From: Ciona intestinalis
Taxonomy: Eukaryota; Chordata; Ascidiacea; Phlebobranchia; Cionidae
Direction of reading: 5' to 3'
Length of the DNA: 64,000 bases
Assembly (NCBI RefSeq): GCF_000224145.3
Contig: NC_020167.2
Coordinates: 6,959,083 to 7,023,082 of the forward strand
The notes below the pieces were generated by a model. That model did not search any database and was not told where the DNA came from. It worked only from the letters and a program-made list of their open reading frames with translations. Position numbers and translations under genes: made by a program. Below are positions 20,014-32,663 of the stretch, piece after piece (position 1 is the first letter of the stretch; each line of letters opens with the position of its first letter).

Positions 20014-23000
20014 TCACGTCGAACGCACCATATCACCAACCATTGCTCTGTTGTATGTTGATAAGTTTAAGAAGTCATTAGGGCAGCTGGAACACGAGCA
20101 CTTCTTGATCATCATCATGTTTCGAGTGAAGTTCGTTCCACTTTCGCAGTTGAATTGAACCTTGATTGTTTTGCTCACTTTGGGTCCGCAACATTTACCG
20201 GTGCAAAAGCCGCAATATTTTTGTCGGTAGGTGTCTCTGCTGAGGCAACCGCTCAGTGAGAACCGAACTCGACTGCTGTGGCGAATAGTCTTTCTGCACG
20301 ATCGTCGTCTCTGTGGGATAAAGACAACAATCGTTATGAAACGTTTAAAACACAAACTATTATTATATACGGACGTTATTAAAAACTATTGCAGCTGGAA
20401 ATACACTTTATTATGCAGCATTCAAACAGATGGCCTACTTACCGTTATAACGGTCGATTCCGTCATCGAGCAAGGACGAATGTTGCAAAGTCTCATCTCT
20501 TTCTTTAATTTGCAATCAGCGTTGTCGTTAGAGACTCGGTTCGAAACACCAAACCCGCATGACTTTGAACAATCGCTCCACTCTGTTGTCTGAACCATGC
20601 AATTCTCGCGGAAGACGACTGGTTGGACCGGTCTTTCTTTCACTGTAAAGGAACGAGGATTTTAAAGAGTGGAAATTACAAACGTTATCTAATACAGATA
20701 TTAATATGAAACAGTACAACATAGATAACGTAATGTTGCCCTATCGTTATAATCTTAAGGATGTGGTTTATCATTCGGTTTGCCTGATGTGTTTCGCCTT
20801 AGAGAAAATTGCTGAACGTACCAATGTGAACAGCAACGTCATGGAAAAGTTGATATCCCTCGCGAGTAACTCGTGTCTATGCGAGTGTATTACGTCATTA
20901 TTGCCCCGAGCCAAATGCTGCTTTTTGTTTACGAAATGTCGAGGAGCGAACCTAGATATATGCTCAATATAGATAAAAACCAAAGCAATCACACGACAAA
21001 GCATTGAATTTTAATAAAGCCGCCACACAATTTTAATGCGGTTCAAGCAAATTAAGTCTCGGCAGTCGCATTTATGAACTATAGGGGGCCTGACGCAATG
21101 TTTACTAAGCCTCGAAAACCGCACAACACCTATTGCTGGCTTCCTTCACCTGAATCAACATTATTCAAAGTATGTCCCGAGATGACCCGACTTTGTATTC
21201 CGTTATAACGTGCGTTTTGTCGAAAACTACTTGTGTACCAGTTCATATTTCAACACCTAACAGGTGTAAAGAGAACTTCGCATTCTTAACTTTACCTTTC
21301 TGCCTAAAAATCCGTTTAATTCACACTAAAGCACGTTTCGTCGAAGCATGATTATTAGAAAGCGCTTACAACCCAGCATGCCTTGTTTGAGCTATGTGCA
21401 TGTAAGAATGCACTCAAATAAGATCTCGATCTTACCGTGTGCACATAGAACGAATGTCATTTAGTATCTCGTAACAAATCTGTGACATGTACAAAACAAT
21501 ATATACACTGTCACAGATAAGGCGTTGGCGCTTTGCCAGAATCGAAACTTTAATCCTGACTTATGATAGCTTCGTGTCGGATCACAGGACCAACGTTAAG
21601 GTCACTTAAAATTATTGTTTTCGAAAATTCCACTTTCTCCAGATAGAATATTGGAGACAACAACATTTTCGCGTGTTTACGTGACCGAGGCACATCATCG
21701 TCGTGATGTATGTTGGCAAGTTTGGTGTATTATTGCGAATCGTTGAGGCTCAAACCGCACCGTTTTGCTGCCGTATAATGCTATTGAGCAGTAAGTGCAA
21801 TTACTGTGTTTAGCGCCACCGTTGAATGGTCCGGTATTAGAACGGCTGTTTCAAGCTGCTATTACTATCCGAATATACCTTAAACATGTTGTTTTGTGAC
21901 ACGGTGCCATTCGGCGCAGACTCCAGAACTGATATGTACGACCACATACCATCCGTCTAATCACCAGTCTGTGCTACGAACATTGCAAGGATACGATGGC
22001 GCTCGTGGCGACAACAACTCATGAATTTCATGTTTATCGTTTCGCGGGTTAAAGTGCTTTAAATAATCTACCTAAAAGACAGTGGTCCTCTCGAGACGTC
22101 ACGCTGCGATGTCATAACGTTGCTGGATGATAAAATTAGATTCACTTCGCGCTTGGAACAAATACAGCTGTGTGACGAAGTTATCGCCATTCAAGTGTAA
22201 TAACGGAAGATATTCGATCCAACCACGTGTTGGGGAAATCTCAACTTCTCCTTTAGTTTTGACAGCTTTGAATTTGGCCTCAAAATTGCGCGGTCGGGCG
22301 TGAGTCATATTTTAATTACAAAACTCGTTTGCGCCTTTCATTCTCCACAAGAGGAACAGCGGTATGAATCATCTATATTGAAATCTGCCTCCTAGTTACA
22401 GCTGATGGAAAATTTGTAATCCCCAGAAATAAATTAGGCGTGACATCTTGTTTAGGAACGGTGTGTACAGGTTACATATGGTTCAAGTGGCCGGCACCGG
22501 TATTGCTATTTTAATTTAATATTCACTGCTGCCACGCCTTTTTTCTGACGTGTTCGGTGTTACAAGTCACCCTTCCGTGCCGGAAACCTGAATCACTTCG
22601 CGATAATGTTGTAGATTACCACCTTACCGCACGCTGAGAACCGTCAGCCATTTTCCTGACAGCAGCGCCTATACCTTTACGCATGGTACAGATTACTGGA
22701 ATGTCCCGAAATTTTCGGCATATTTAAATACGAGTTTAGTCTTATCGTTGGTTTAGCTTAGGTTTCATGCGTTACATCTACAAGCTGCCACTCTTTGCTT
22801 CGTTTCTATCCGTCACGGCCGATTAAAAGTTGCGAACTGCAAATAACCGGTTCAAACAGAAACAACAATACGGGTTATATAACCGTTGTCAGAATACCGC
22901 GGCTGCATTTCTTTAAAGTAACTGGAAACTGCTGAGTTTCCTTTCCCGTGTTGGCTGTTACGCTACATCAACATTGTATAATCTTTTTAGCGAAGTTTGT

Positions 23001-26000
23001 GGTTCACGGTTCATTTTCATTGGCTCGTTGATCCTTTTTAAGTCCTAATTACACAAGGCAACCGGATGTTTTAAAGTATTTCTAATAATGATGGACCGAT
23101 ATATCCACAGCGTAGTACCACAGCGCACCAGAATTTCTTGCGTTCGTTAAACGCGTCATAGAATAGTTTCAACAAAGATTAAAATAAAGAAAAAGTGAAA
23201 CAGCTTTACCTTCGTGTTCTTGAAGTTCAATACCAGGATCCAGTCTTCCGTTTCTGGTGCAAACCCATTCCTCGCAGCATTCGCCTCTACGATGGATCAA
23301 CCTACGGAAGCGTTATGTGGTTGTTAATAGCAATATTTAAACCCAATGTCCTGGCACCATGGTTACGACGACAAAGTATGACGTAATGGCAGTTTTGGGA
23401 AAGAGGTTTTAAGAACAACAGCGTTACCACAAATCGCCATTGTCTTTTACCGCTGATCAAATTCTATTTTTAACTATTCGCCACAGAAGCCTTTGTTTCA
23501 TTTACACGAAGCGTTGAAATGTCAAGTGCCTACAGGTGTCCGCACGGCGCGCTAGAGTGCCCGGTTAGGCTAAATAGAGAATTTCAGCATGGGAACCGAT
23601 CATCTTATTTGCGCAATCTCAAATTTAAACTTAAACTACTTAGTTCGTCAAGTGTGTGTATATTATCATTTCCACATTCACCGACGTCTGCCGCAATACG
23701 ATCGCATGGAAATGCCAGAAATTCCATTAAATTTTGATCGATATGAGACAGACGTGTCAACCCACTCGCAATAAACACGTCTCATAAAAACACCAAACAC
23801 CGCGCGACACTTTAGCTTGGGTTCACTACCAATGAATATTACACACTATGTGTTGTATATTTGTTTTGTGTCTTTATTTTAATTTCGCACAGTTGACAAA
23901 ACAGAGTCGTTTCCGGCGTAATATTTCACACATGTGGTTAATCAATTGCGATATTTTAAACTATTTTTTTTATGTGGTTAATCAGTTGCGATATTTTAAA
24001 CTATTTTACTTTGTGGACAACGTTGGACATATTTGAACAAATACGCTGAGAAGTTAGTTGGATAACGTTAGCACATAATTTCCCATATTTTCCCATATTT
24101 TCCCATATTTTCTAATCGTTTTAAAACCAACAATTTTAACACCCTTTTATAGGGTGGTGTAATGGTTATATATTTTTGAAAATATTTTAAAAAAAGGGGA
24201 TGATAAAAACGATAGAAGAGAATGAAAGCATGTACCATCTTACCCCAACCCACTATATATCTCACCTTGGGTGTCGACATTCCCGTATGGATGGTTTATG
24301 CGGCAAGCAAGTCGGCATGCAGGCGATATCACCATCTATACATGAGCAAGTGACTTTACAGCTAAGTTGAAACGTCTGTCCATTATCGTACCATGAACCT
24401 CCTACATAACATGCGACTCCAGGGCTTGCTGAAATGTGAAAGCAGTTATAATTTCATATTCTAAATAAGGCTATTTATGTGTAGGATGAGGCAAAGAGAA
24501 CCGTTTATTTTTCTAGGTTATCCGCTAATATTAAGCACATATTTACATCATGTCGAGCGTATGATAGCGTTTTTCTAGCTATACACTTTTTCTCAATGGG
24601 GAAGATGAGACACATTCGCACTCTATTTTCTCGTCCCACTTGCTAGTAAATATAAAACGCTCAAAGAATATAAAACCGTATCCTCACGACTCCCATATAC
24701 CGTTGTTAATTGTTTAAAACACGATCCCGATATTTGGATATTATGTGCCAAAGCTGTCCCGTTTTACCCCGCAGTACTTTATGAAATTTAACCGAAAGGG
24801 GCTATAAGATACCTTTGCATAAACCGGCGCTCATGTCGCAGTAAAGTCCTTTATGGTGGTCGCATCGCATACGAACATCACAAGGTTCATTCAATTGCTT
24901 GGCGCACATCTTACAACAGTCGCAGCCATCCATGATTCGACTTACACCTGGGGGGCAAGTTCCTGGGGTATCCGGGCAGGTACAATCTTGGCATTCCCGT
25001 GCCTCGCTTCTCTGTGTGAAAATGCATTGGTTAAACTTAAACCATATGAATGTGCCAGTCGGCAGATTATTAAGAATTGGTTAAACAAAAACAGATTATA
25101 ATTAGAAAGATTATTGTTACAAATTGCTTGCTTTGGTGAAATAACAAATTAATATAAACCATTCAATGTTACTGGAAATGGTTACGTAATGTTTTATTTT
25201 GAAGCCGTGTTGTTGCAGGCGTGACCCGGCTGTATACCGGTTAAGCTGGTGGGTTATGACGACACCGGTGTGTCAACTTAAATCCTGCTTTGAGTACATG
25301 GTGTGATGTCATAAGCGCTACATGCATGGCAAAACAAGACGAACAATGGGTGCTTTGTGACGTATATGCAGCTTCCCACACCGCAAATGCTAACCGGGTT
25401 TTAGACGGGACTAGATCGGAGTTACTCTAATTTATCTGCGGCCTTATCTCCGACAGTAAAACACTCGCGTTATTGGACTGCAAAAATGCTGCCGCTCTTC
25501 CTATGACGTCACGAATGCTTGCGTCACTGTAGCAAACTCACGTGACCAATTTTCCCGCTTATCAAATCTCCGCATGTTTCTAGAGGCTTTACCGTGCATC
25601 GGATCAGAGTATCTAGATTATGTTCTGACGTCATAATCTTCGAAAATCCGTCATTTCAAGTACGCGATACGTTTGTAATCGAACACCGACGATATCAGAC
25701 ACGCAAAATTATTTTCGCCCGTTTGTGAGAAGCGTGCGAAGACGACTAAAACCAATTGAGAAATGCGTGCGCCATTTCGGACCGAGTGTTTAACGTGGAA
25801 AAATATTCGGTTTATCTTTTTGCGGTGGAGAGACATTGTTGGCTCTGCTGATAATCGGGTCTAAGTTCAAGAGTATTAGTTTACATCACGTAGCTACATA
25901 TGGTGAATGAAATAAGATCGTGTATTGATCCACCATGTTCATGGGTGTGATGCCCATTCGACTATCCTACGTCAGTGTAAAATGATACCCTGAGCCCAGA

Positions 26001-28500
26001 AATCTTCCTCGTGCCGCAAACATTCTAAATGTATGTTGTAGCGTGTTATCTGATAAAGTAAAACCACAGAGACGCGCCAAACTCATACGCTCTGACTTTA
26101 GTACAGCGAAGGCGCTCGAATTCTGATCCGTTAAAAGCCTACCATGGGCTGCGGAAACCAGCAGTAGACCTGGATTTTACTTGGTAGAAATACGACGCAG
26201 GTGTCGCTTAAGTCTTTCTGGATTGGGGGTAAATCGTGTGTGGTTTACATGTGGACCTCCGCGAATAATGTACTTAGCACTCTACACCAACGCAATCTTT
26301 GGTTCCCAGTCTCAACTGTGAAAATGCAGTGCGCGCAATCTTGTTCAAAAATTTTAAGCGGCAAGGAGAAAAACTTTATTCGGATTGTAAAATATAAACC
26401 ATCTGCAATTTTGTTGTTAAACTGCAACGCAAGGCGCCGTCTGTAAAATTTGTTCATTGCTCAATTGAGCGCCCCACCCATCTATTTTGCGCAAGAGTAA
26501 CTTCTCGTAGGAAAACGGCATTATTTGTGGCGGTACCGAAGCCGGCGCCTCGTCACCCCATTTAATCTCGCGCCTACACTTTCTAGTATTGACAGAGCGA
26601 TGTTATGGAATTTTGCCGGGGTCGTCAGTGCGCTGCAGAACGGCGCAGTTATCAGTGTGATAATGTGCGCACAGACTAAGTACATATTTATAGACGTGTG
26701 ACCCGCCAAGGCACGAGCGCATTCCGCCGTCAACGGATTGGACTCTTTGACCTATCGAAATTAAAGTTATATAGCAATCATCTTTAATCGCGACATAGCT
26801 TGAAATAATTACGTTTCGGAAATGTAACTGGCAGAATTAAAATCCGAATATATAATTGGAGACGAGAAGATAAATGAAACGGTTTAGAAAAATATCGTTT
26901 CCGCGTCGGTTATTTTCAGCGGCATTCCACCGTTTATACAAAGATATATTCATGCAGTTTACACTGTTATTACGTTCCGCTAGCGGTTAGTTCGTTTCCT
27001 TTACCAGCGATAACAAGAACTATAATACGGTAACAGCACGTAACATCACGAAGTGTAAATACGCGACACATGATCGTAATTGGAAACGATGTTTGCGTAA
27101 AAAATGCACCAACTTTGCTACAAACCTAGTTGATAGATTATTTTGCGCAATTCTTGAAATTTGTTTATGAAACGTCATTGATTATGACGTAATTAAGTAA
27201 CGTTAAAAAAAAACACGAAAAGTCCACGATCCGAAGTCGATAGGTTCGGCGGCGTTACAGTGATATCTAATTACAAATGAAGAATGGAAAGTAGCTTGTA
27301 GTAATCGCCCAAAACAGATCGCGCGAATTCCTTCGACTACTGTGACGTCATAAAGTCTTTATTTCGCCAGAGAACAAGTGTTCGACAATGTTCTACAGTA
27401 AACGACACACTGCTTTTAGAAAATGATAATTATCTTCGTTTCCGAAAACCCTTTGTTTTCGAAAACGACCTTAGTCTAATTTTAACTCCGCTTCGGCTGG
27501 TACAGTGTTGTATTACACCTCTGACGTCACGCTTACGTCATACCAAAGATTATCGCCATGGTAATGGCGTTGGGTGGTCCTGAAAAACAACCTTCACCTA
27601 ACATAATGTTTTGTTTGATCGCAACATATCTAAAAAAGGGAAATTCTTTCATCTGTTTTGTTTGAGACCAAAGCCAGTCTGGAATTTTCAAAATTGCTCA
27701 CCCGTTTAAAATAACGTTGTGTGGGTTGGAGATTGAATTCTTTAAAAATACCGATTTGGCATATTCAATAGCAGCGGTTACCATTCCTGTGTCAATTTTT
27801 ATTTTCCCAGGACACGAAATAACCCAGGCAGTGTACGATGGTGACTCGTGTACATTTCTCCCATCCGTCAAGTTCTATCATTCTGCTTATATCTATTCCC
27901 GCACGAACCGGCGTGAAAATGCAACGCATTGGCAACGATATTGCTGCAAGATATGTTTATTGTCTCCACCGAGTTCCAAAAAATGGTTTATCTGGCCTTA
28001 ACGGGTTATTGGGCGCGTTACAGGGAAACTGCACACATTGCGGTTGCACGTTCAATTAGATAATTCGCAACGGTGGGAACCTCGTGTCGCCACTTAATAC
28101 TTTGAGTGTTTGTATATCGTTTTTTCGTGGCTTCGCTTCTCGCTAGCTTGGGTGGTGTGAGTTAACTGTGCGGCAAGGATATGCGCAATTGTTTATCGTC
28201 AGTCGCATAATACGCCAAGACTTATTGCATTGAAATATTAGGGCGATATTCCAAGTTTCGTGTCTTCGCTTTTACCTAAATCGCATTATGCGGTCTGGTG
28301 CAAAGTGACTGAGCTCGTTTTGTATGGGTTTGTGGCGTAATAAACCTGTGATTCATACGTCATAATCAATCGCTTACCGCTGGATAGAAATCTCCTTCCG
28401 TCGATTGATTTGATCTTCTCAAATCAAAATTCGGCGTTGCCATGGAGAGATAGAATTGTGAAGTCACAATCATCATAACAATATACACGGAAAACAGCAT
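20014..28500 (-). CDS. CCN-family matricellular protein (CTGF/CYR61/NOV-like), 6 exons
   Basis: Exons on the minus strand: 28500-28378, 25011-24813, 24428-24266, 23301-23210, 20642-20443 and 20310-20014. They join to 357 residues (human CTGF 349). Modules in order: a hydrophobic signal sequence ([18 protein letters not shown]), an IGFBP-like domain ([30 protein letters not shown]), a VWC domain ([23 protein letters not shown], then GECCEEWVC), a TSP1 repeat ([18 protein letters not shown]) and a C-terminal cystine knot ([17 protein letters not shown]). It is a secreted adhesion and growth-factor modulator. Vertebrate CCN genes have one exon per module; here the VWC module is split between exons 3 and 4. 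The paralogue cannot be assigned, so no symbol is given. Long introns (2.6 and 3.4 kb) suggest regulatory content. Confidence 0.94.
20643..23209. other. CCN intron 4 (2.6 kb)
   Basis: No coding similarity or repeat family recognised. Base composition is more GC-balanced than the flanking introns. Short ORFs here lack family resemblance. Confidence 0.5.
23932..24010. repeat. 40-bp tandem duplication
   Basis: Two adjacent copies of atgtggttaatca(a/g)ttgc then gatattttaaactatttt, in the CCN intron between exons 3 and 4. Confidence 0.85.
24066..24263 (+). mobile_element. TIR MITE abutting the CCN exon 3 donor, with internal 10-bp expansion
   Basis: The family interior (tagcacataat, ctaatcgttttaaaacc) and right terminus (ccatcttaccccaaccc-actatata) are present; the left terminus is lost. 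Inside it, the ten-mer tcccatattt is repeated three times at 24081-24110. The element ends at the minus-strand donor hexamer gtgaga (24265-24260). Confidence 0.65.
24592..24782 (-). mobile_element. TIR MITE
   Basis: Blocks caatggggaagatgagacac, ttttctcgtcccacttgcta, gttgttaattgtttaaaaca and a terminus gtcccgttttaccccgcag. Both ends are visible. It lies 30 bp from the CCN exon 2 donor side. Confidence 0.75.
25012..28377. other. CCN intron 1 (3.4 kb), CRE-like sites
   Basis: No exon or transposon was recognised. It contains four exact TGACGTCA octamers, near 25504, 25626, 27343 and 27522, among many partial ACGTCA sites. It is a plausible enhancer intron but nothing proves activity. Confidence 0.4.
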
Positions 28501-28585
28501 TTTAATATTTTCAACAAAAAAAACAATTATCCACTTTTTAATTTCTGAGAAAGGAAAAACAACATAATTTGACGTAAAGCAAAAT

Positions 28586-28785
28586 ATATAAATAGTAGGA
28601 TGGGACACCTTTAGCACAGAATATCCAAACATTCTAATCGTGTTTTAAACATTTAACAACGGTCCATGGGAAACGTGCGAGGATACAGTTTTATAACTAT
28701 TTGAATTTTCTTTGTTTACTACCAAATGTGACGAGAAAATAGAATAATAAGGTGTCCCATCTTCCCCCATCCTACTATATGATTT
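28586..28785 (+). mobile_element. TIR MITE
   Basis: Left end aatagtaggatgggacacct, middle tctttgtttactaccaaatg, right end aaggtgtcccatcttccccc-atcctactat. It is nearly complete and lies just 5' of the CCN start, so it could lie in the promoter or 5' UTR. Confidence 0.85.
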
Positions 28786-31004
28786 TTAGTTTTCGAAATA
28801 AATGCGATTGCACGCATCAGTTATTTTTACCGACAGGAAAACTCGTACATTGTTATGGATGATTCATATCACCATAAAATTTCTATCTCTTATTGGAAGC
28901 CGGTTTATAAGTTTCACTACCTTTTGCGAAACCACTTCAAACTTTAACGACGGCTACATGATGTTATAAAGGAAATCAAAATCAACTTTGCCTTATTTTA
29001 AACTTTAGAATTTCGCCTTGGCTCTGGGTGATCTTAAAGTTTTCCTAGTCCTTTTACATCCGTGAAATCAGGAACTTAACCAAGATGTACCCACCGTAGA
29101 GCAATCCCAATCGTTGCGATAGTTAAACCTTAAGACCAACCAAAAGGTACACCTGTCACAATCGACTAACACCGTCGGCTGCGTCGGCTTATGTAGCCAT
29201 CTCTGACTTCTTCGCATTGGAAGAAGGGGTTCAGTTCAAGCAACCAGCACGCTCTCCCGGGTATCGTGTTGCCTTTTTCGTCATGATGAAAACATGTTTA
29301 TCAAGTCTGAGGCAAGCAGATGGCGAAAGATCTTAAATTTGTTTTGCAAAACGTGCAGGAAAATGTAAAAAGTTTATTTGTTCCTAACTTTATTAAAATA
29401 AATTTGTTCGAGTATCTGAAAAACGAGTAAATGCTTTTGAATCGCTCTCTGTTACGAGCAAGCGAACACTTTTTTCTACTGTGCGTGATAGTTGCAAAAA
29501 GCAGTTATATTTCATGCAACTTGTATTTACCTACTTCTATAATTTAACAAAGCATACCGACAAAATAATAAACCAAACTCTTTATTCATCGGTAAACTGA
29601 ACGCTCTGTACGTGCTTAGTTGTCAAACGGAAGCTTAGGAGAAATTCATTGCTTTAGTTGAGGAGTGTTGTTAATCTACATCTAATCCCTTAGGAGGTTT
29701 GGCTTGTTTGAACTACTGGTTCGAATTCTCCTAAACCTTCTGCTCTCCAGGGTCGAATTCAGACTTCGATATTGCTCGGCTCTGGATTACTGCGAGGCAT
29801 TGTGACGTTGGTGTCGAATTGTGACATCAGAAGTCAATCGAAACCGTCTCAGGCCCGGTTTCCACAGATTACGTCACTAAGTACCGGAAGACGCAGATAA
29901 ACAATTGTTTTTCACGGCTTTAATGCATTAAGACACGTAGATAAATCGGTGGAACCTTCATCTGCAGCAACTTTAGCAGCCACCACCTATCCGTGATCAG
30001 AGATTGCATTATGTGATTAAACTTTGCAAGGTATTGCGTGTAAGTTTCAAGGAACTCAACAGGTGATTCGAGTTATTGGATTAATGTTCTTTAGCAACAC
30101 CACGCGGCAAATAATGCAGTTGTTTGCGACGTATATTCGTTCCTTTGAATTTTGTCACGCCTTTTGATTCTTGATTCTTTATATCAGTTTGTTAAAGTTT
30201 AATATAAAAAACTGAAGTCTAGATTTATGATTAGTGTACAGATACAACTATATCCCAGATTTATCTACATTTTAATTTTTTTATTTAAAACGGTACTGTT
30301 TATTTTAGTTATCATCATGCAGTTATACTGGCACCGGTAACGTTAAGAAATTCTTCTCGCTTGTTTTATTTTACATATTCATATTACAAAACCGTATACA
30401 AACTATGAATGAAATGTATAAAAAGCACAATGGAATCACATACATAAACACAAAGGATTTCGTGGCAAAGTGGCCAAAGGGGATTTGGTTCAAGGCTCAT
30501 CGCTGCTATTGTTGTGAGCATAGGCGTTTGTGGGCAAGACACTTAACGGCAATTGGTCCAGCCCAATGGCCACTAATGGGTTGTCTAAATTGTCAGCCAT
30601 AAATAAAAACATGAAAAAATCTCCAAAAAACAAATACTCACAAAGTTAAATTTGGGGTAACTCGTAAACTGGCAGAATGAGGTGAATGAAAAGGTACAAC
30701 CGTGTTATACTGTCGTTTTCCGGCCACGCAAGAATAAAACAAGTTTCATTAATTCAATCATGATTTCTATGGCATTGTTCTAGAAATCTTCAATCAGGGA
30801 AATCCCCAACAACAAATTTTTAATTTTTTAAATTAATTTAGAAATTGTAACTTTCAATAGCTTTGCCTGTTATTAAAATAGCATGATTTATAGGTTGTGG
30901 TGACGTAACTTCTCTTTGTTAGGCATCAGAGTGTAAACATTTATTTAGAAACTGTTAAATGTATATTCGTACCTTTAAAGGTGTTAACATTTATCATTAC
31001 TAAA
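28786..31004. other. intergenic between CCN (-) and BLOC1S5 (+)
   Basis: About 2.2 kb containing one SINE (30.46-30.74 kb) and otherwise no recognised feature. It must hold the BLOC1S5 promoter. Confidence 0.5.
30455..30740 (+). repeat. tRNA-derived SINE, near full length
   Basis: Degraded A-box area (cgtggcaaagtggccaa), B box ggttcaaggct, middle gacacttaacggcaattggt and cactaatgggttgtctaaat, tail gggtaactcgtaaactggca and tcgttttccggccacgc. Confidence 0.75.
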
Positions 31005-32010
31005 ATGGAATCAACAAAACGTTTATTCAATCATCAACCTGCCATTAACGCGGAAGTTAAATTCATCGTAGGCGAATTTGAAAAGCTACCAGACAAAAAT
31101 TTACGGATTTTGGCCGAAATGGAAACAAAATCAAAGCATCTAGCTGACGAAAGCTTACCGTCTGCAATTAACGTTATGAAAAACAACTTGGTGAAACTCC
31201 AAACACAAGGTACCAGACAATGCTTTATATATTTAGATTAAGTTTGATTGTAGTATAAAATCTTCTCAATAAACGAAGTATTTTACTTTACAACTGTTTA
31301 GCCTCAGTCCTTTACATTCAGGTAGCACCAGATCTATAAGATTTAGTAATTTTGTTCCTGGTTATATATTTGTAAATTAAAAAAAAATGTGTTACTTTTT
31401 TAGTGCAAACAAGTTTTCAAATGAGTGAAAGAATCTTATCTTTGGAACAGGGACTAACACCTCAAGCGGAGGTACTGGTACATATAAATATTTCTTTGTA
31501 TTTTTTGCATTAATATTTGTCTGACAGCTTATTTGACAGTACCATTATTATACCAGTTTATCTGTTCATGGCAATTTTACAAATACTTTTATTGTTGCGA
31601 TACCTTTTAATTACACATTGAACTAAATAATTTGTTACAAAAAACACTTTTGTACTTTTAAATTATCTTTCTGGCTTTTTGGTGGTAATATTGTAATTTG
31701 GTTGTACAAGTACAATATTTTAGATAAGCACGCCAAGTTTGTAAATTGGGCTATTTAAATGGATTAGTAGTTCATTATATTTCAATAACTGAGTAGGATA
31801 GTAAAAAGGTGGCATAAAATCAGATTTAAAATGCAGAAAATCTTAATCCAGTTACTACCACAGATGGAAAGAGATACTTCTTCTTTCTGGAAGTTATTTG
31901 AGCATCAGAAAGAAGAGATAATTACTGAGCATGAGGAAGAGAAAAGAATATTGGAGGAGGAATACAGAAACCTCTCAGAACAAATTGAAAGGGAAAACTC
32001 GATCTCATAA
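31005..32010 (+). CDS. BLOC1S5: BLOC1S5 (Muted), BLOC-1 subunit
   Basis: Exons 31005-31209, 31404-31471 and 31837-32010 join in phase to 148 residues (human 187). BLOC1S5 is a coiled-coil subunit of BLOC-1, which builds lysosome-related organelles and works with AP-3 (family knowledge). The segment RLFNHQPAINAEVKFIVGEF aligns with the human LLDHRPVIQGETRYFVKEF, and the rest is a continuous charged coiled coil: SERILSLEQGL, then WKLFEHQKEEIITEHEEEKR with a Glu-rich end. The N-terminal ~30 residues of the vertebrate protein are absent. ATG 31005 was chosen; a GTG further upstream in frame is unlikely to be used. AATAAA at 32185 lies 175 nt downstream. Confidence 0.85.
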
Positions 32011-32184
32011 GTTTTAGATTTGAGATAAACGACAATATACTGCGATAAGTCATTAAATTGCAGTTAAATTTGTGTTAAATAGCGAATAATAAGGAAGTTT
32101 AATTTCACTCCATCCTTTTGTCTAAACTTTATGTAATATTAGCATAGCATTTCACCGCAGTGTTCGATTTCTATTCCATACTGG

Positions 32185-32190
32185 AATAAA
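32185..32190 (+). terminator. poly(A) signal for BLOC1S5
   Basis: AATAAA (ctggaataaaacc) 175 nt after the stop codon, just before a SINE tail. Confidence 0.4.
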
Positions 32191-32194
32191 ACCA

Positions 32195-32295
32195 GAATGT
32201 AACTTGCTTTATACTCAGGTGGCTGGAAAATGACAGTCGTTATAGCATGGGTGTTCTGTTTCATACACCTCGTGCCAGCTTACGAGTTACCATAT
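32195..32295 (-). repeat. tRNA-derived SINE, 3' tail, inverted
   Basis: Blocks gtaacttgctttatactcag, ggctggaaaatgacagtcg and gccagcttacgagttacc, matching the tail of the other copies in reverse. Confidence 0.75.
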
Positions 32296-32663
32296 ATTTT
32301 TTTAAAGGGGGGAGAAACAATTTTCTATTTTTATTTAATTGTTTATTACCAAAAGCAAATCAGTGTTTGACATATATTATGATGTATCTAAACTGTTTTA
32401 ATTACCTGTAATTGTAGTTACTATATAACTGTGATGAGAGTAAACCATAACAAACTTAAATCAGATATGTGTGCCTATAAATGCGGTCTCAAGATCTGCA
32501 TTTATCTTGTATGTAGGTTTCATATGTAAAAAATGAGCTTTAAAAGGTGCTATTGTGTCTTATTTCTAATTTATTTAACTTTTGACTACCAAATTTAAGA
32601 TTGTGACAGTTAAAACAAATGTAGATATGTTGTTAATTCAAAATTACTCAATTGTATAGTTGT

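Noticed and set aside
22099..22308. Minus-strand 69-codon frame ([21 protein letters not shown])
   Set aside because: Lies inside CCN intron 4, does not match any CCN module and would disrupt phase if spliced in.
29690..29745. tRNA-like B box (ggttcgaattc) with flanking inverted repeat ctcctaa/ttaggag
   Set aside because: No A box, anticodon arm or acceptor stem at the right spacing; a chance hairpin is more likely than a tRNA gene.
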